From Euglena gracilis (Eukaryota > Euglenida > Euglenophyceae > Euglenales), in the NCBI GenBank assembly GCA_039621445.1, contig CP154954.1, forward strand, positions 15,395,805 to 15,459,804: a DNA stretch of 64,000 nucleotides. The letters run 5' to 3'. Shown one piece after another: positions 55,840 through 64,000 of this stretch. Both the position numbers and the translations under genes were made by a program. Below the pieces are notes generated by a model. That model searched no databases, was not told the DNA's origin, and saw only the letters and a program-made list of their open reading frames with translations. Position 1 is the first letter of the stretch, and each line of letters starts with the position of its first letter.

Positions 55840-57356
55840 AGGAGAGTAACAAAAAGAAAATCTTTTACTTAACTATTAGTTTTTATTGCCTTTGGGCTTA
55901 TGCAGAGCACAAGGCAGGTGGAGGAGCCCTATGGGCTACGGAAATCGATGCCAAGTTCTTGGCTGTCCTTTCAGGACTTCAAATCAGAAAAATCAAACTT
56001 GAAACAGAAGTCTTGAATCAAAGACCAGAATGGAATAAAATACCACCTGTGGAGAGGAGAACCAGAATTAGGCTTAGGTATTCCTAATTCAGGCCGTTGG
56101 CCATCTGTAGGCATACCACCTAGCATAGTACTGTGTATGGGGCTCAGAGCTATATCTGGCCGTAGGCTTATACCTACATACACAGTACCATGGCCTTACG
56201 GCTGCCTGGTACACATCCCCCTCCCAGGGCTATGCCCGATTTCCCTACTGGACCAGGCCAGTCGGAATGCCAGACACAGTCCTGGGGACGGGGACCTGTC
56301 ACAGCGCCGTTTGCGGCTTTTGGTTCTCCTGTCACCAGGGGTGTGGGAAGGAAATTGCGAAATAACGCAAAAACGCGCAAAAGTGGTTAACCGCTTATGC
56401 GGTGCCTACTTATTGCGGCAAAGGGGTGGAAGTGGAAGAGCCCATTGAAAAATGGGGCTGGAAGGTTTCCATTCCAGAAAGTCCCGTCCACCCGGTTTGG
56501 GGTGTGTCTATGACACGCGGGGAGGTCTCGTTCCATAATCGGAAAAGATTGAAGGGTAGGGTGTGGAAGGAGGAGGCACCTGGCCAGTCATACCTGACCA
56601 TTGAAGAAAGCCTATTTACAAAACCAACTGCCGTCGACAGCGATTTTGCCCGGGGGGGGAAAGGGGAGAGGAGTGGGGGATGGTCTAAAGACCTTACAAA
56701 GAAATTTTTGCTGTCTGGCAGTCTTATGGGGGCCTTAAGGCCGAAAAGTAACAAGTTGGGAACTATTATTACGGTGTGCGCGCTGTGCGCTGTGCGTCTT
56801 CTTAATGGCGGCCTATACCGCTGGGGAAGACTTAAGACTTCGCAGCGCGGCACGGACACGATGTTGTCGATGGGGTATCCCCAGAGGCGTATACCTCAGA
56901 ATAGAGGGCAGTAGCCCTAAAAACTGTAGATTTCTCTTTTTTTGCCTTGGGTGTGCAGCCTGTAGGCTGAAGGGTTGGCATTAGCCAAAAATAATGGGGG
57001 GGTAGGCTTTATCGCCAGAAACATTGCCTTGCGGAATATGCATGGCACAAAATACCACTGGGTGTATACCGGAATCAAAAAAAATTCGGCAGATTGCCAA
57101 AAAGATCATAATGAGGTGTACAACCGCATAAAAAATGCGGAATTGTGGCAGGCTGCTGCCAATTCACAGAACAACTGTGGTTGGTGTGGTTTATACCACT
57201 TTGAAAATCCGCAAATGAAATGTGAATGCACATAAAAGGATGGAACATTGTTCCAGTGCGGTGAAATTCATCACAAAAAGCTGGATTTCACCATTTTTGA
57301 GCGATGTTTCTTATAAACCTTGCAGAATGACACCATTGGTGTTGCCTTTGGGTCTT

Positions 57357-57445
57357 CCGAATTACATCGGTAAGGGGATCCCACTGAATGAAGTTGGGGG
57401 GGATCCGAATTATATCGGTAAGGGGGTCCCACTGAATAAAGTGGG
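57357..57445. repeat. 48-bp tandem duplication
   Basis: CCGAATTACATCGGTAAGGG with its continuation to TGAATGAAGTTGG recurs 48 bp later as CCGAATTATATCGGTAAGGG. Two units only. Confidence 0.8.
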
Positions 57446-59379
57446 GAGGGGTGCGGCAAGAATGCCGTCAGTGTGGTAAGCAGAAAAAAATACTGCAAAT
57501 ATGACAAAATCTCATCATTGGTGACTATGCCAATGAGAAATACTGACTTTTGTCAGATTTTTAGAGAAATCCCTATCAGGATTTAGGGCAGAAAAGCAGA
57601 TTCTTTGTCGAGAGTTGCATTTCTGTAACCAAAAGTGCAACTTTGTTGCATTTTGAGTCATTTAAAACTGCAAATTCGCCAAGTGCACATAGTGCTTGTT
57701 GAGAGTGTCCAATAACACTGCATGTTTGTTGTTTTTACAGATTTTGGGATTTGGGTGTCTAATAACACCACATCACCCAAAAAGCTGTAAAATTGTGCAA
57801 AAAAATATCGCAAAAAGCAAAAATAAGCTTGAGAATACAAGTAAAACATGTCTATGACATCTTGAGCAAAGGAAAAATTGCCGTTATCAGCAAATCCCTT
57901 TGCATTCCACTCTGGCATAGTGCCTCATGGTCACTCCCATTAGGGATATGAGTGCCAGGACGGAGAAAAATCACCAAAAATTGCAGAAAATCAATGATTT
58001 AGATGAAAATTTGCACATAAGTGCTCCTAAAAATGATTCTAGTGAGTCGAATTGGCTCCAAATTGTGGGCTATAGCCCTCTGAACTGTACCAGGCCTAAT
58101 AGCCCATACAGAGGGGGCAATGGGCAGAATGCTGCCAAAGGTACTAAAAATGGCCATTAGCCAATCTGGTAACCAATCGTAATTAGCCATCAGAAACGAT
58201 GTAGGGAACAGTATAGAAGCCTTTCAGGTTGATTTGCCAGTCTGGTACACGATCGTACAAGATCTGGCTCAAAATTTGGCTTTTGGCCGGATTGGCTGGG
58301 CTTAATTCAATTTTTCACGATCTCCTCAAATAAGAGTACCGTGCAGAGTTACAGCGATCTGTTTGCACCGCTGGACGGCTCATCGAACGAGCTTTCGAAT
58401 GAGGGGTAACATGGCCTATCGACCAGCTACAGGCGCTGAGATACGTCTTTGATCTTTTGCCTGTGTGAGTGAGCTTTTGCTATAAGCTCCCATAATTTAT
58501 TCTACAAAGACAACTTTTGGTTTCTATCTCATACGCACTACTACATACAGTCAAAACCTCATGGTACGAGGTGCCAGAAATTTTGAAGCTTTTGTGGTGG
58601 TTTTGGGCTATGCCAAAGTGACACTTATGCAAATCTGCATAAAACTAGCCTATTTGGCTTGTTTTGGCCAATTCAGCCACTTTCAGCCATGTAATATGGC
58701 TTTTTGTGCCATTTTTTGAGGTCCTATGGACTTTTCACTTTATAATATGGATTTGTGGACCTTTGGTCCTTTTGGTCCTTGCAATTTGTGCAAATACGTC
58801 CTATGGACCCATGGACCACATGGGTAATGGCCCATAGGCCTTGCACATCATAGGGTGTATTGGTCACATAGACCTAAGGCTAAGTGGTCAAGTCCACAAA
58901 AATGCATGTTTGAATGAAATATCTTCATTTTGGGGGGGGTGGGCAACTATGTTGCAGATTTTCTCAAGGAATTCAACTTATTTCCCCATCGGGATTCACT
59001 TCTGCAATATGAAAAAGGCCATTTTGTTCACAAAATAGCTGTTCTTCACAAAGCTGTGCAAGTTTATGGGAAAAATGCAGTATTTGCAATGTATCCCAAA
59101 AACTTATCACACACCTTGTGTTTTTGCAAATAACTTTGAAGTGGACGCAATTGTGCGCTTGAATGATCAAAACACCTTTGGTGTTCGCCAATTTGGCCAA
59201 CAAGTTCATGGTCAAAGAAGGGGGGATGGCTACTTTTGTTGCTTAAGTAAACCAAATCTGCATTTTGAGCATGTGGTTTGCAAATAAACAACAAAAGTGC
59301 CATTGTGAAATATGTACACAAACATCTTTGGGACTTATTCCCAAAAGAATATGGTTGCGTTGGGCAGATACCCATTTGT

Positions 59380-59760
59380 AAGAATACGCAGGGGGGGGCG
59401 CATCTTGTGGGGGGGGGGGCTGTTTGTGGGCTGCGCAATATGCGCGGTGGGCATGCGGTGGAGGTGTGCGCTATGCGCGGTGTGCAAAACAACATGCACG
59501 CGATGAGCGCTATGCGCGTGCGGAGCGCAATATGCGCGGGGGTGTGAGCCACATAGGCGCGGTGGTTGGGGCCGCCATATAGCGCGGGGGGGGGCATTAT
59601 GCGCTATGCGCGCGAGGGTGGGTGGCGCCATAGGCGCAGCGTCTGTGTTATACGCACTTTGCGCAATATGCGCAGGGAGGCGCCAAAGGCGAGGGGGGTG
59701 GTGGGTGCCATTGGCGCTCGAGTGGCGGGGGCGCCATAGGCGCGGGGCTGGTGGTAAGTT
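59380..59760. repeat. GCGC-rich stretch with repeated palindromic words
   Basis: About 380 bp built from variants of GCGCNATATGCGC, GCGCTATGCGCG and GGCGCCATAGGCGC, spaced irregularly by G-rich sequence. The words are nearly self-complementary. Open frames here are compositional. The stretch stands out sharply from the AT-richer DNA on both sides. Confidence 0.75.
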
Positions 59761-60497
59761 TGGTTTCGGTTATTTCCTTTTGTGTTTGGTTATTGGTTGT
59801 GTGGGAATTTCTCTATTAGTGCACTCTTTGGGGGGAGGTGCTGAGTAGTTGTCCTTGTCGCGCGTGTTGGTCTGGGGGGGTGGAGTGTGTAAGAAAACTT
59901 GTATGCGAATTTGAGCTGCGGGGGGTGTACAGGATTGTCTGCAATCGACAAACCTGGTGGAGAACGAAAAATGGAAGCAGCTGGGCGACTACTCGACACC
60001 ATTCGAATTTCAGGCCTTAGGGCTTTCGTCTTGGAACCCAGTGAAACGATGGGGGGTTAAGCTACTTGTTACCCCTACCGCATGTGGCACGTTTGTGGAT
60101 ATGCGGTGGGTAGGGGGGGCACTTTCTCTTTACCCCGGGTTGAAAACGGTGTTTGTGTTGTTGAAAACGGTGTTGCTGTCATCGAAAAAGGTGTGTAAAA
60201 GTGATGATTAGTGGGAGTTTTGGGGGGGGGGGAATAATTTTGCGGTGTTGTGTGCATTCTTGGAGCGGGAATCAATTCAACCACATGGACATTCATGGGG
60301 TATCCCATGATAAACCACAACCGGAAACACAAAACTGTCTATATGTCAAATGTTTGGCAGAATTTTGAGCGGGGACACCGGAAAATCCTGGAACGATGAC
60401 CAGAAAGGATACTGGGCAGGGGATGACTAGGGTCATGACTCCTGTCACCTCCTTTCTAGTAGCCTCTGTAGTCCGCATCCCTGGGTTTCGGGTGTCT

Positions 60498-61310
60498 TTA
60501 CTCAAAATCCGAACCGGTGGCCATATCAGCCCTTGACTTTTTGGACGCATATACGTCTCTGAATTTATGAGCCCTAAAGCAGGGATGATCCCTTTGGTTA
60601 CGTGGGGTATCATCCCCCTCCCTGCCCGAAGCCGGGTGATAACCCTCGATAGAGGTTGTTCTTTGACCTACCATATGCCTTTTGGCGGAAGTATGACCTT
60701 TTGAACTGCGAGTCATATCGCGATGGCTATGGCTTGGGTGGGGAGGAGTCGCATAGCGACATTTGGGTGAGGGGTGGTTGGTGGATCCGCACAGTGAACA
60801 TGTGGATCGTGATCGATATTTTGATTTTTGCGAATGCACGTCTTGTGAAAAACGAGAACTGCATTGTGAGGCTGATCCTCTTGGGCTTGCGTTGCGCTTT
60901 CGCGCTGCGGGATTTGGACAATGGCAAGATATATGACCCTTTTTGTTACACAAAAAGCACAGTTTGTCCAAAAATTCATCTAAAGAGCGCGAATCACGCA
61001 ATTTGGATTCCGCTATAGCGGTATGTGATAAGCGTGACACTTTTTTCAAAGAACTGACTTGGATAGCGGGTATTCCTGCTGTGGGGTGGCTCGTATAAGC
61101 CGACTGGATTTGTCCTAGAAGCTGTGATAGCTTCAACTGTTTGGAAACATAGTTCCATCGCTCATCGAGCGTCAAAATATGTCCTGCGAGTTCCTCGCGG
61201 TGAATATCTTTGATGAGTTTGGGTATAAAGTGCAGTAATACTGCATCAAATTGCTCTTTCATTTGCGTCTACTTCGGCTGCCAAAGAAAGCCATTTTGAG
61301 TACCATAGGT
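60498..61310 (-). CDS. Gag C-terminal part with two CCHC zinc knuckles (LTR element)
   Basis: Same frame as the upstream Gag part, separated from it by two UAG codons (61311-61313 and 61269-61271). After the second UAG the frame reads TQMKEQFDAVLLHFIPKL, probably the end of the capsid. Counting from that Met, two knuckles follow: C102-x2-C105-x4-H110-x4-C115 (CFLCNKKGHISCHC) and C155-x2-C158-x4-H163-x4-C168 (CSLCGSTNHPSPKC). They are set in an Arg/Ser-rich, basic context suited to RNA packaging. The frame ends at UAA, with no protease or RT beyond. Confidence 0.78.
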
Positions 61311-63686
61311 CTATCGACCTCCATTTTCGGTCATGGGGGGCACATTGCCGCCATTTTTTTCCAGAATGATTCTGGAAACTAAACTGGAACATGATGAAGC
61401 ATATTGCTCAACCAAATCCTGAAAAGAAATGCGCCCGCGAATGACCAATTGTCTGGCGCGTTCCTTTTCATCTTTTGGTAGACAATCTACGAATTCCATT
61501 TTGATCACCTCTGGGTTTCCATTGTGGGTTGATCCTTTCAGATCCCAATAATATTCCCAATCACGGAAAAACTGTTTCCATGTTGTTGGGTCACCGTCCC
61601 ATTGGGGCTTTACCTTTTTCGCGATAGCGATGATTCCTTTTATATCTTTCTGAGTCTCCCATGGCCCTTTGGTGGTATTCAAGGAGGTTGGGCCTGGGCG
61701 CAAAGCCGCACCATGCGCGGGTACCTCGGTGGTTGCACCAAGTGTACTTTTGGGTGTATTTTGTGAATGCGCATTCAATTTTCCACTTGGTGTACCATAG
61801 GTACCTTGCAAACTTGGTGAATCGCGAATGCGCGAATGGTGATGCTGATGCATCTCAGGATCAATACCATGTGCGGGAGTGCGGCTCATACCGGGTTTTT
61901 GTTGTAATAAACGCAATTGTGCGTGTACTTGATCCAAATTTTCTGTAAAGTCACCAAAATTTTTCTCCAAATCATCGAGAATTTTCAGATGATCGGTGAT
62001 TGCACCAATATCTTCCTGCAAACGCTTAATACGCCTGCGGTGTTTGGACATATCGTCCAAAAGAGGGATTTTGTCAGAAAAAGACCGGAAATCTTGCGAA
62101 ATTTTTCCAAAACCACCTTCCAATTCCCGTAGTCGCACAGCTAGAGTGTGCACCGCTTCGGAAATAGATTCCAGTTGTGGAGGTGGTTTGGAAGGAGGGG
62201 TATTTTGCGGATTCCGCACGTTTTCAGCCATTGGCTGTTCCAAACACACAGAAACTTGCGCAGATAGCGCTAAGAAATCTTTTTGCAAGTTTTTGACTTG
62301 CTGATTTACTGTTTCCTCGGTCCGTATCGGACTGTCACAAAATTTTCTCCTGACTTGGTGATTTTCATTACGCATATCTGCAGAAAATCGCTGAAATTCT
62401 AAATTTTGTGAACATGGTACCGTATTGCGGTTTTGCAACTCCGCAATTGCGGTTTGGATGTCAACAATATTATTCTGCCACCGTTGGTGGTAAGCATCCT
62501 GCCTGCTTGCGATATTCGCGATATGGGCGTAAAAACTTGTTATATCAGCAGAATTTTCACCACACCTACATGATTTTCGCTCCAACTTGGAAAGTCTTTC
62601 CTCCAGTTGCTGCACATAAGTGCTGGAAGCGAAACCTTCACCAGGTTGGGTGTGCACATGGTGAAAATTTGCCGATTCACGGCTCAGTTGCATAATGCGC
62701 TGTTGCGCTTCCTGGAATGCAGCAGCTAGGGTATCGAACTGCTTCAAGGTAACAAAATCTCCCATATCAGGATTTTTGTGGTCAAAAAGTGCCATTATTG
62801 GCTCCACTTTTGTCAACAAATTTTGCAAACTATGTTGCATGTGCAAAAATGCCGCATCATCGCTGGATTGCACCTCACACAAATTTTCGCTCAGTCTCTG
62901 AGAGTTTTGTGCGGGTGTGTCCTCCGTTGGAGGACATGCCAGCATGTGGTGAACCACATCAGTGGGTTGTTTGTCAATTGTGCCTGTAGGCACCGTTGCG
63001 ACATCCTGATGCAGGGAAATACAACAAGATGCGTGACTTTTATAATCACACTGGGCGATGGGTTGCTCGATGGAGCCACACGCCGATAGGCGTTGCACAC
63101 ATTGCGCAGCAGGGTTATCGCCTAAATCAAACACCGTTAGGTGTGGAAACTCCTGGGTGGGGAGATGCTCGATGGAGCTTGATACCTTTAGGCGTTGCAC
63201 CCTTTGGGTGTTGGAATGCTCGATAGAGCTGGGAACGGTGGGAGAATGCTCCATAGAGCTGGGGGTTGGACGTAATTGCTCGATAGAGCTGTCCACTGTG
63301 GCGGGATGCTCGATAGAGCGGGACACCGTTAGGTGTGGCACCCATTGGGTGGGGGGTTGCTCGATAGAGCTGTGGGGGGAATGCTCAATAGAGCTGGAAA
63401 ACGGGGTGGGGGAATGCTTGATAGAGCTCGAAAGCGGGGTGGGGGAATGCTCGGTAGAGCTGAAAATTATGGTAAGGGGATGCTCAATAGAGCTGAAAAC
63501 TGGGGTGTGGGGATGCTCAATAGAGCTGGAAACCACTGGGGTGGGGGAATGCTCAATAGAGCTGGGAGTTGCCCCATATAGGGCCACACACCTGGGTTGG
63601 AGCATATACTCCTGCAACAAATCTTCATCAAAGTTTCTCAAAGAACCAATCAAAGCTTTTGATGTGTTGGTGCTTGAGCTCTGCAT
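61311..63686 (-). CDS. Gag, N-terminal repeats, coiled coil and capsid (LTR element)
   Basis: ATG at 63684-63686 (MQSSSTNTSKALIGSL) is the first Met, and the frame is open slightly further upstream. Residues about 40-210 hold some 13 copies of a Ser-Ile-Glu-His/Gln-type repeat (SSIEHSPTP). Residues 280-600 are rich in heptad-like Leu/Gln/Glu (LQNLLTKVEPIMALF, YVQQLEERLSKLERK, DDMSKHRRRIKRLQED) and probably form long coiled coils. The last 150 residues contain a capsid-like WDGDPTTWKQFFRDWEYYW, a pattern typical of retrotransposon Gag. The frame is closed by UAG at 61311-61313, after which the same frame continues. The protein is much longer than a usual Gag of 300 to 500 residues. Confidence 0.8.
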   Translation of the reverse strand: MQSSSTNTSKALIGSLRNFDEDLLQEYMLQPRCVALYGATPSSIEHSPTPVVSSSIEHPHTPVFSSIEHPLTIIFSSTEHSPTPLSSSIKHSPTPFSSSIEHSPHSSIEQPPTQWVPHLTVSRSIEHPATVDSSIEQLRPTPSSMEHSPTVPSSIEHSNTQRVQRLKVSSSIEHLPTQEFPHLTVFDLGDNPAAQCVQRLSACGSIEQPIAQCDYKSHASCCISLHQDVATVPTGTIDKQPTDVVHHMLACPPTEDTPAQNSQRLSENLCEVQSSDDAAFLHMQHSLQNLLTKVEPIMALFDHKNPDMGDFVTLKQFDTLAAAFQEAQQRIMQLSRESANFHHVHTQPGEGFASSTYVQQLEERLSKLERKSCRCGENSADITSFYAHIANIASRQDAYHQRWQNNIVDIQTAIAELQNRNTVPCSQNLEFQRFSADMRNENHQVRRKFCDSPIRTEETVNQQVKNLQKDFLALSAQVSVCLEQPMAENVRNPQNTPPSKPPPQLESISEAVHTLAVRLRELEGGFGKISQDFRSFSDKIPLLDDMSKHRRRIKRLQEDIGAITDHLKILDDLEKNFGDFTENLDQVHAQLRLLQQKPGMSRTPAHGIDPEMHQHHHSRIRDSPSLQGTYGTPSGKLNAHSQNTPKSTLGATTEVPAHGAALRPGPTSLNTTKGPWETQKDIKGIIAIAKKVKPQWDGDPTTWKQFFRDWEYYWDLKGSTHNGNPEVIKMEFVDCLPKDEKERARQLVIRGRISFQDLVEQYASSCSSLVSRIILEKNGGNVPPMTENGGR
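63064..63565. repeat. In-frame repeats coding Ser-Ile-Glu-His (LTR element Gag)
   Basis: The word TGCTCGATAGAGCT, or a close variant, occurs about 13 times on the plus strand, spaced by 27 to 60 bp of G-rich sequence. It corresponds to the minus-strand codons for SSIEH. The first copies near 63064 and 63168 read TGCTCGATGGAGC. Spacing varies but stays compatible with one open frame. Confidence 0.85.
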
Positions 63687-63921
63687 ATTTTTATTTATTT
63701 GCAGAAACAAGCACAAGAAAGCCCAAAAAGTAAGCAAAGGAACAAACTCAGAAGGATGTGGCAGCGTATACTGCCCAGAGCCTCCTGAAGCTCGTACCTG
63801 TGCTTAGAAGTTGGCTCCAAACAGCTCGTGGATGCTTTGTGGCCTATAGCCTCAACACCACTCACTGTTTGAAGTCACCTGTTAAGATGGGGGGAAGAAG
63901 GGGCGTAGGAAAGAAACCTAA

Positions 63922-63931
63922 TCTGCTACCA
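63922..63931 (-). other. Primer-binding site, initiator-Met-tRNA type
   Basis: On the minus strand TGGTAGCAGA follows the LTR end directly, without a gap. It complements the last ten bases, including CCA, of eukaryotic initiator methionine tRNA. This position relative to the direct repeat fixes the orientation of the element. Confidence 0.82.
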
Positions 63932-64000
63932 AGTATACGTCCCCTGACTCTATTCCCACTGCCTGTCGGCCTACTTACACCCTCCCGTGGGAACAGAACC
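63932..64000 (-). repeat. 5' LTR, 3' portion only
   Basis: The 69 bp visible before the window ends are identical to 55771-55839. The LTR ends ACGTATACT on the coding strand, not the usual CA. Confidence 0.85.

Larger units (their letters stand above)
55840..60497. other. 3' LTR remainder and non-coding interior of the LTR element
   Basis: No long open frame with recognisable motifs. Contents: the hairpin AATTAGGCTT-N-TTCCTAATT (56066-56089), an inverted pair AGTACTGTGTATG and CATACACAGTACC (about 56125-56192), a plus-strand frame of 86 codons at 56975-57235 without known relatives, and a 48-bp tandem duplication at 57357-57445. At 59380-59760 there is a GCGC-rich stretch. A purine tract on the minus strand should mark the LTR edge, but I cannot pick it with confidence. 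Confidence 0.45.
55771..64000 (-). mobile_element. LTR retrotransposon, Gag-only, 5' LTR incomplete at window end
   Basis: A 69-bp identical direct repeat marks the two LTRs. Immediately inside the 5' LTR, positions 63922-63931 read on the minus strand as TGGTAGCAGA, complementary to the 3' end of initiator methionine tRNA, as expected for a primer-binding site. A long Gag occupies 60498-63686. The 4.6 kb between Gag and the 3' LTR contain no reverse transcriptase, integrase or protease motif that I can find. The element is therefore probably non-autonomous, comparable to the TR-GAG class, and would need enzymes from a relative. Identity of the visible LTR parts suggests recent movement. Confidence 0.78.

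Noticed and set aside
59064-59850. Open frames of 60 to 180 codons over the GCGC stretch
   Set aside because: Their sequence (AHIALRTRIA and similar) is a direct translation of the repeat words on either strand.
61269-61313. Genome-wide reassignment of UAG to glutamine as an established conclusion
   Set aside because: Only three candidate UAG sites were noted, all in retroelements that may be decayed. The window has no intact host gene to test it, so it is kept only as a hypothesis.

Overview
This window looks like nuclear DNA of a eukaryote, probably a protist or alga. I cannot name the species. The evidence is a DIRS-type tyrosine-recombinase retrotransposon family, a restriction-endonuclease-type LINE, an LTR element primed by an initiator-Met-tRNA-like site, and a fragment of eukaryotic elongation factor 1-alpha. 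There are no operons, no Shine-Dalgarno spacing and no bacterial gene order. Runs of 7 to 18 C or G are common in the left 16 kb and recur elsewhere. I recognise no intact host gene: the window is almost entirely transposable elements and repeats.

Layout. 1-17380: non-coding, repeat-rich DNA with homopolymer tracts, AT-rich microsatellites and a 47-bp minisatellite of about 44 units at 3833-5900. 17480-22095: a nearly complete DIRS-like element (family M) on the minus strand. It encodes a Gag-like protein, reverse transcriptase, RNase H, a Dam-like methyltransferase and a tyrosine recombinase, and it is broken by one frameshift and one UGA. 22096-45190: five head-to-tail copies of a related family (C1 to C5) on the plus strand, plus a sixth fragment. 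They are separated only by shared palindromic terminal blocks. M sits inside one of these blocks.

47084-51110: a repeat pair. The right copy is interrupted by two nested insertions. One is a 1.55-kb inverted-repeat DNA transposon carrying an EEF1A fragment. The other is a TRIM-like LTR insertion with a tRNA-like segment. 52230-55770: a LINE on the minus strand with a 2A-like peptide in its N-terminal part, reverse transcriptase, a CCHC knuckle and a restriction-like nuclease. Its 5' end is cut by the 3' LTR of the next element. 55771-64000: an LTR retrotransposon on the minus strand with a large Gag and no recognisable pol. Its 5' LTR runs off the window.

The main biological story is the C array. 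Copies C1 to C4 share the same Gag stop codon and the same recombinase frameshift, and C2 and C3 share a deletion that removes the RT catalytic core. The array therefore grew by duplicating an already defective element, either passively (unequal crossing-over or circle reintegration) or with recombinase supplied in trans by a relative such as M. Open reading frames here often begin at non-ATG codons, so starts are approximate throughout.
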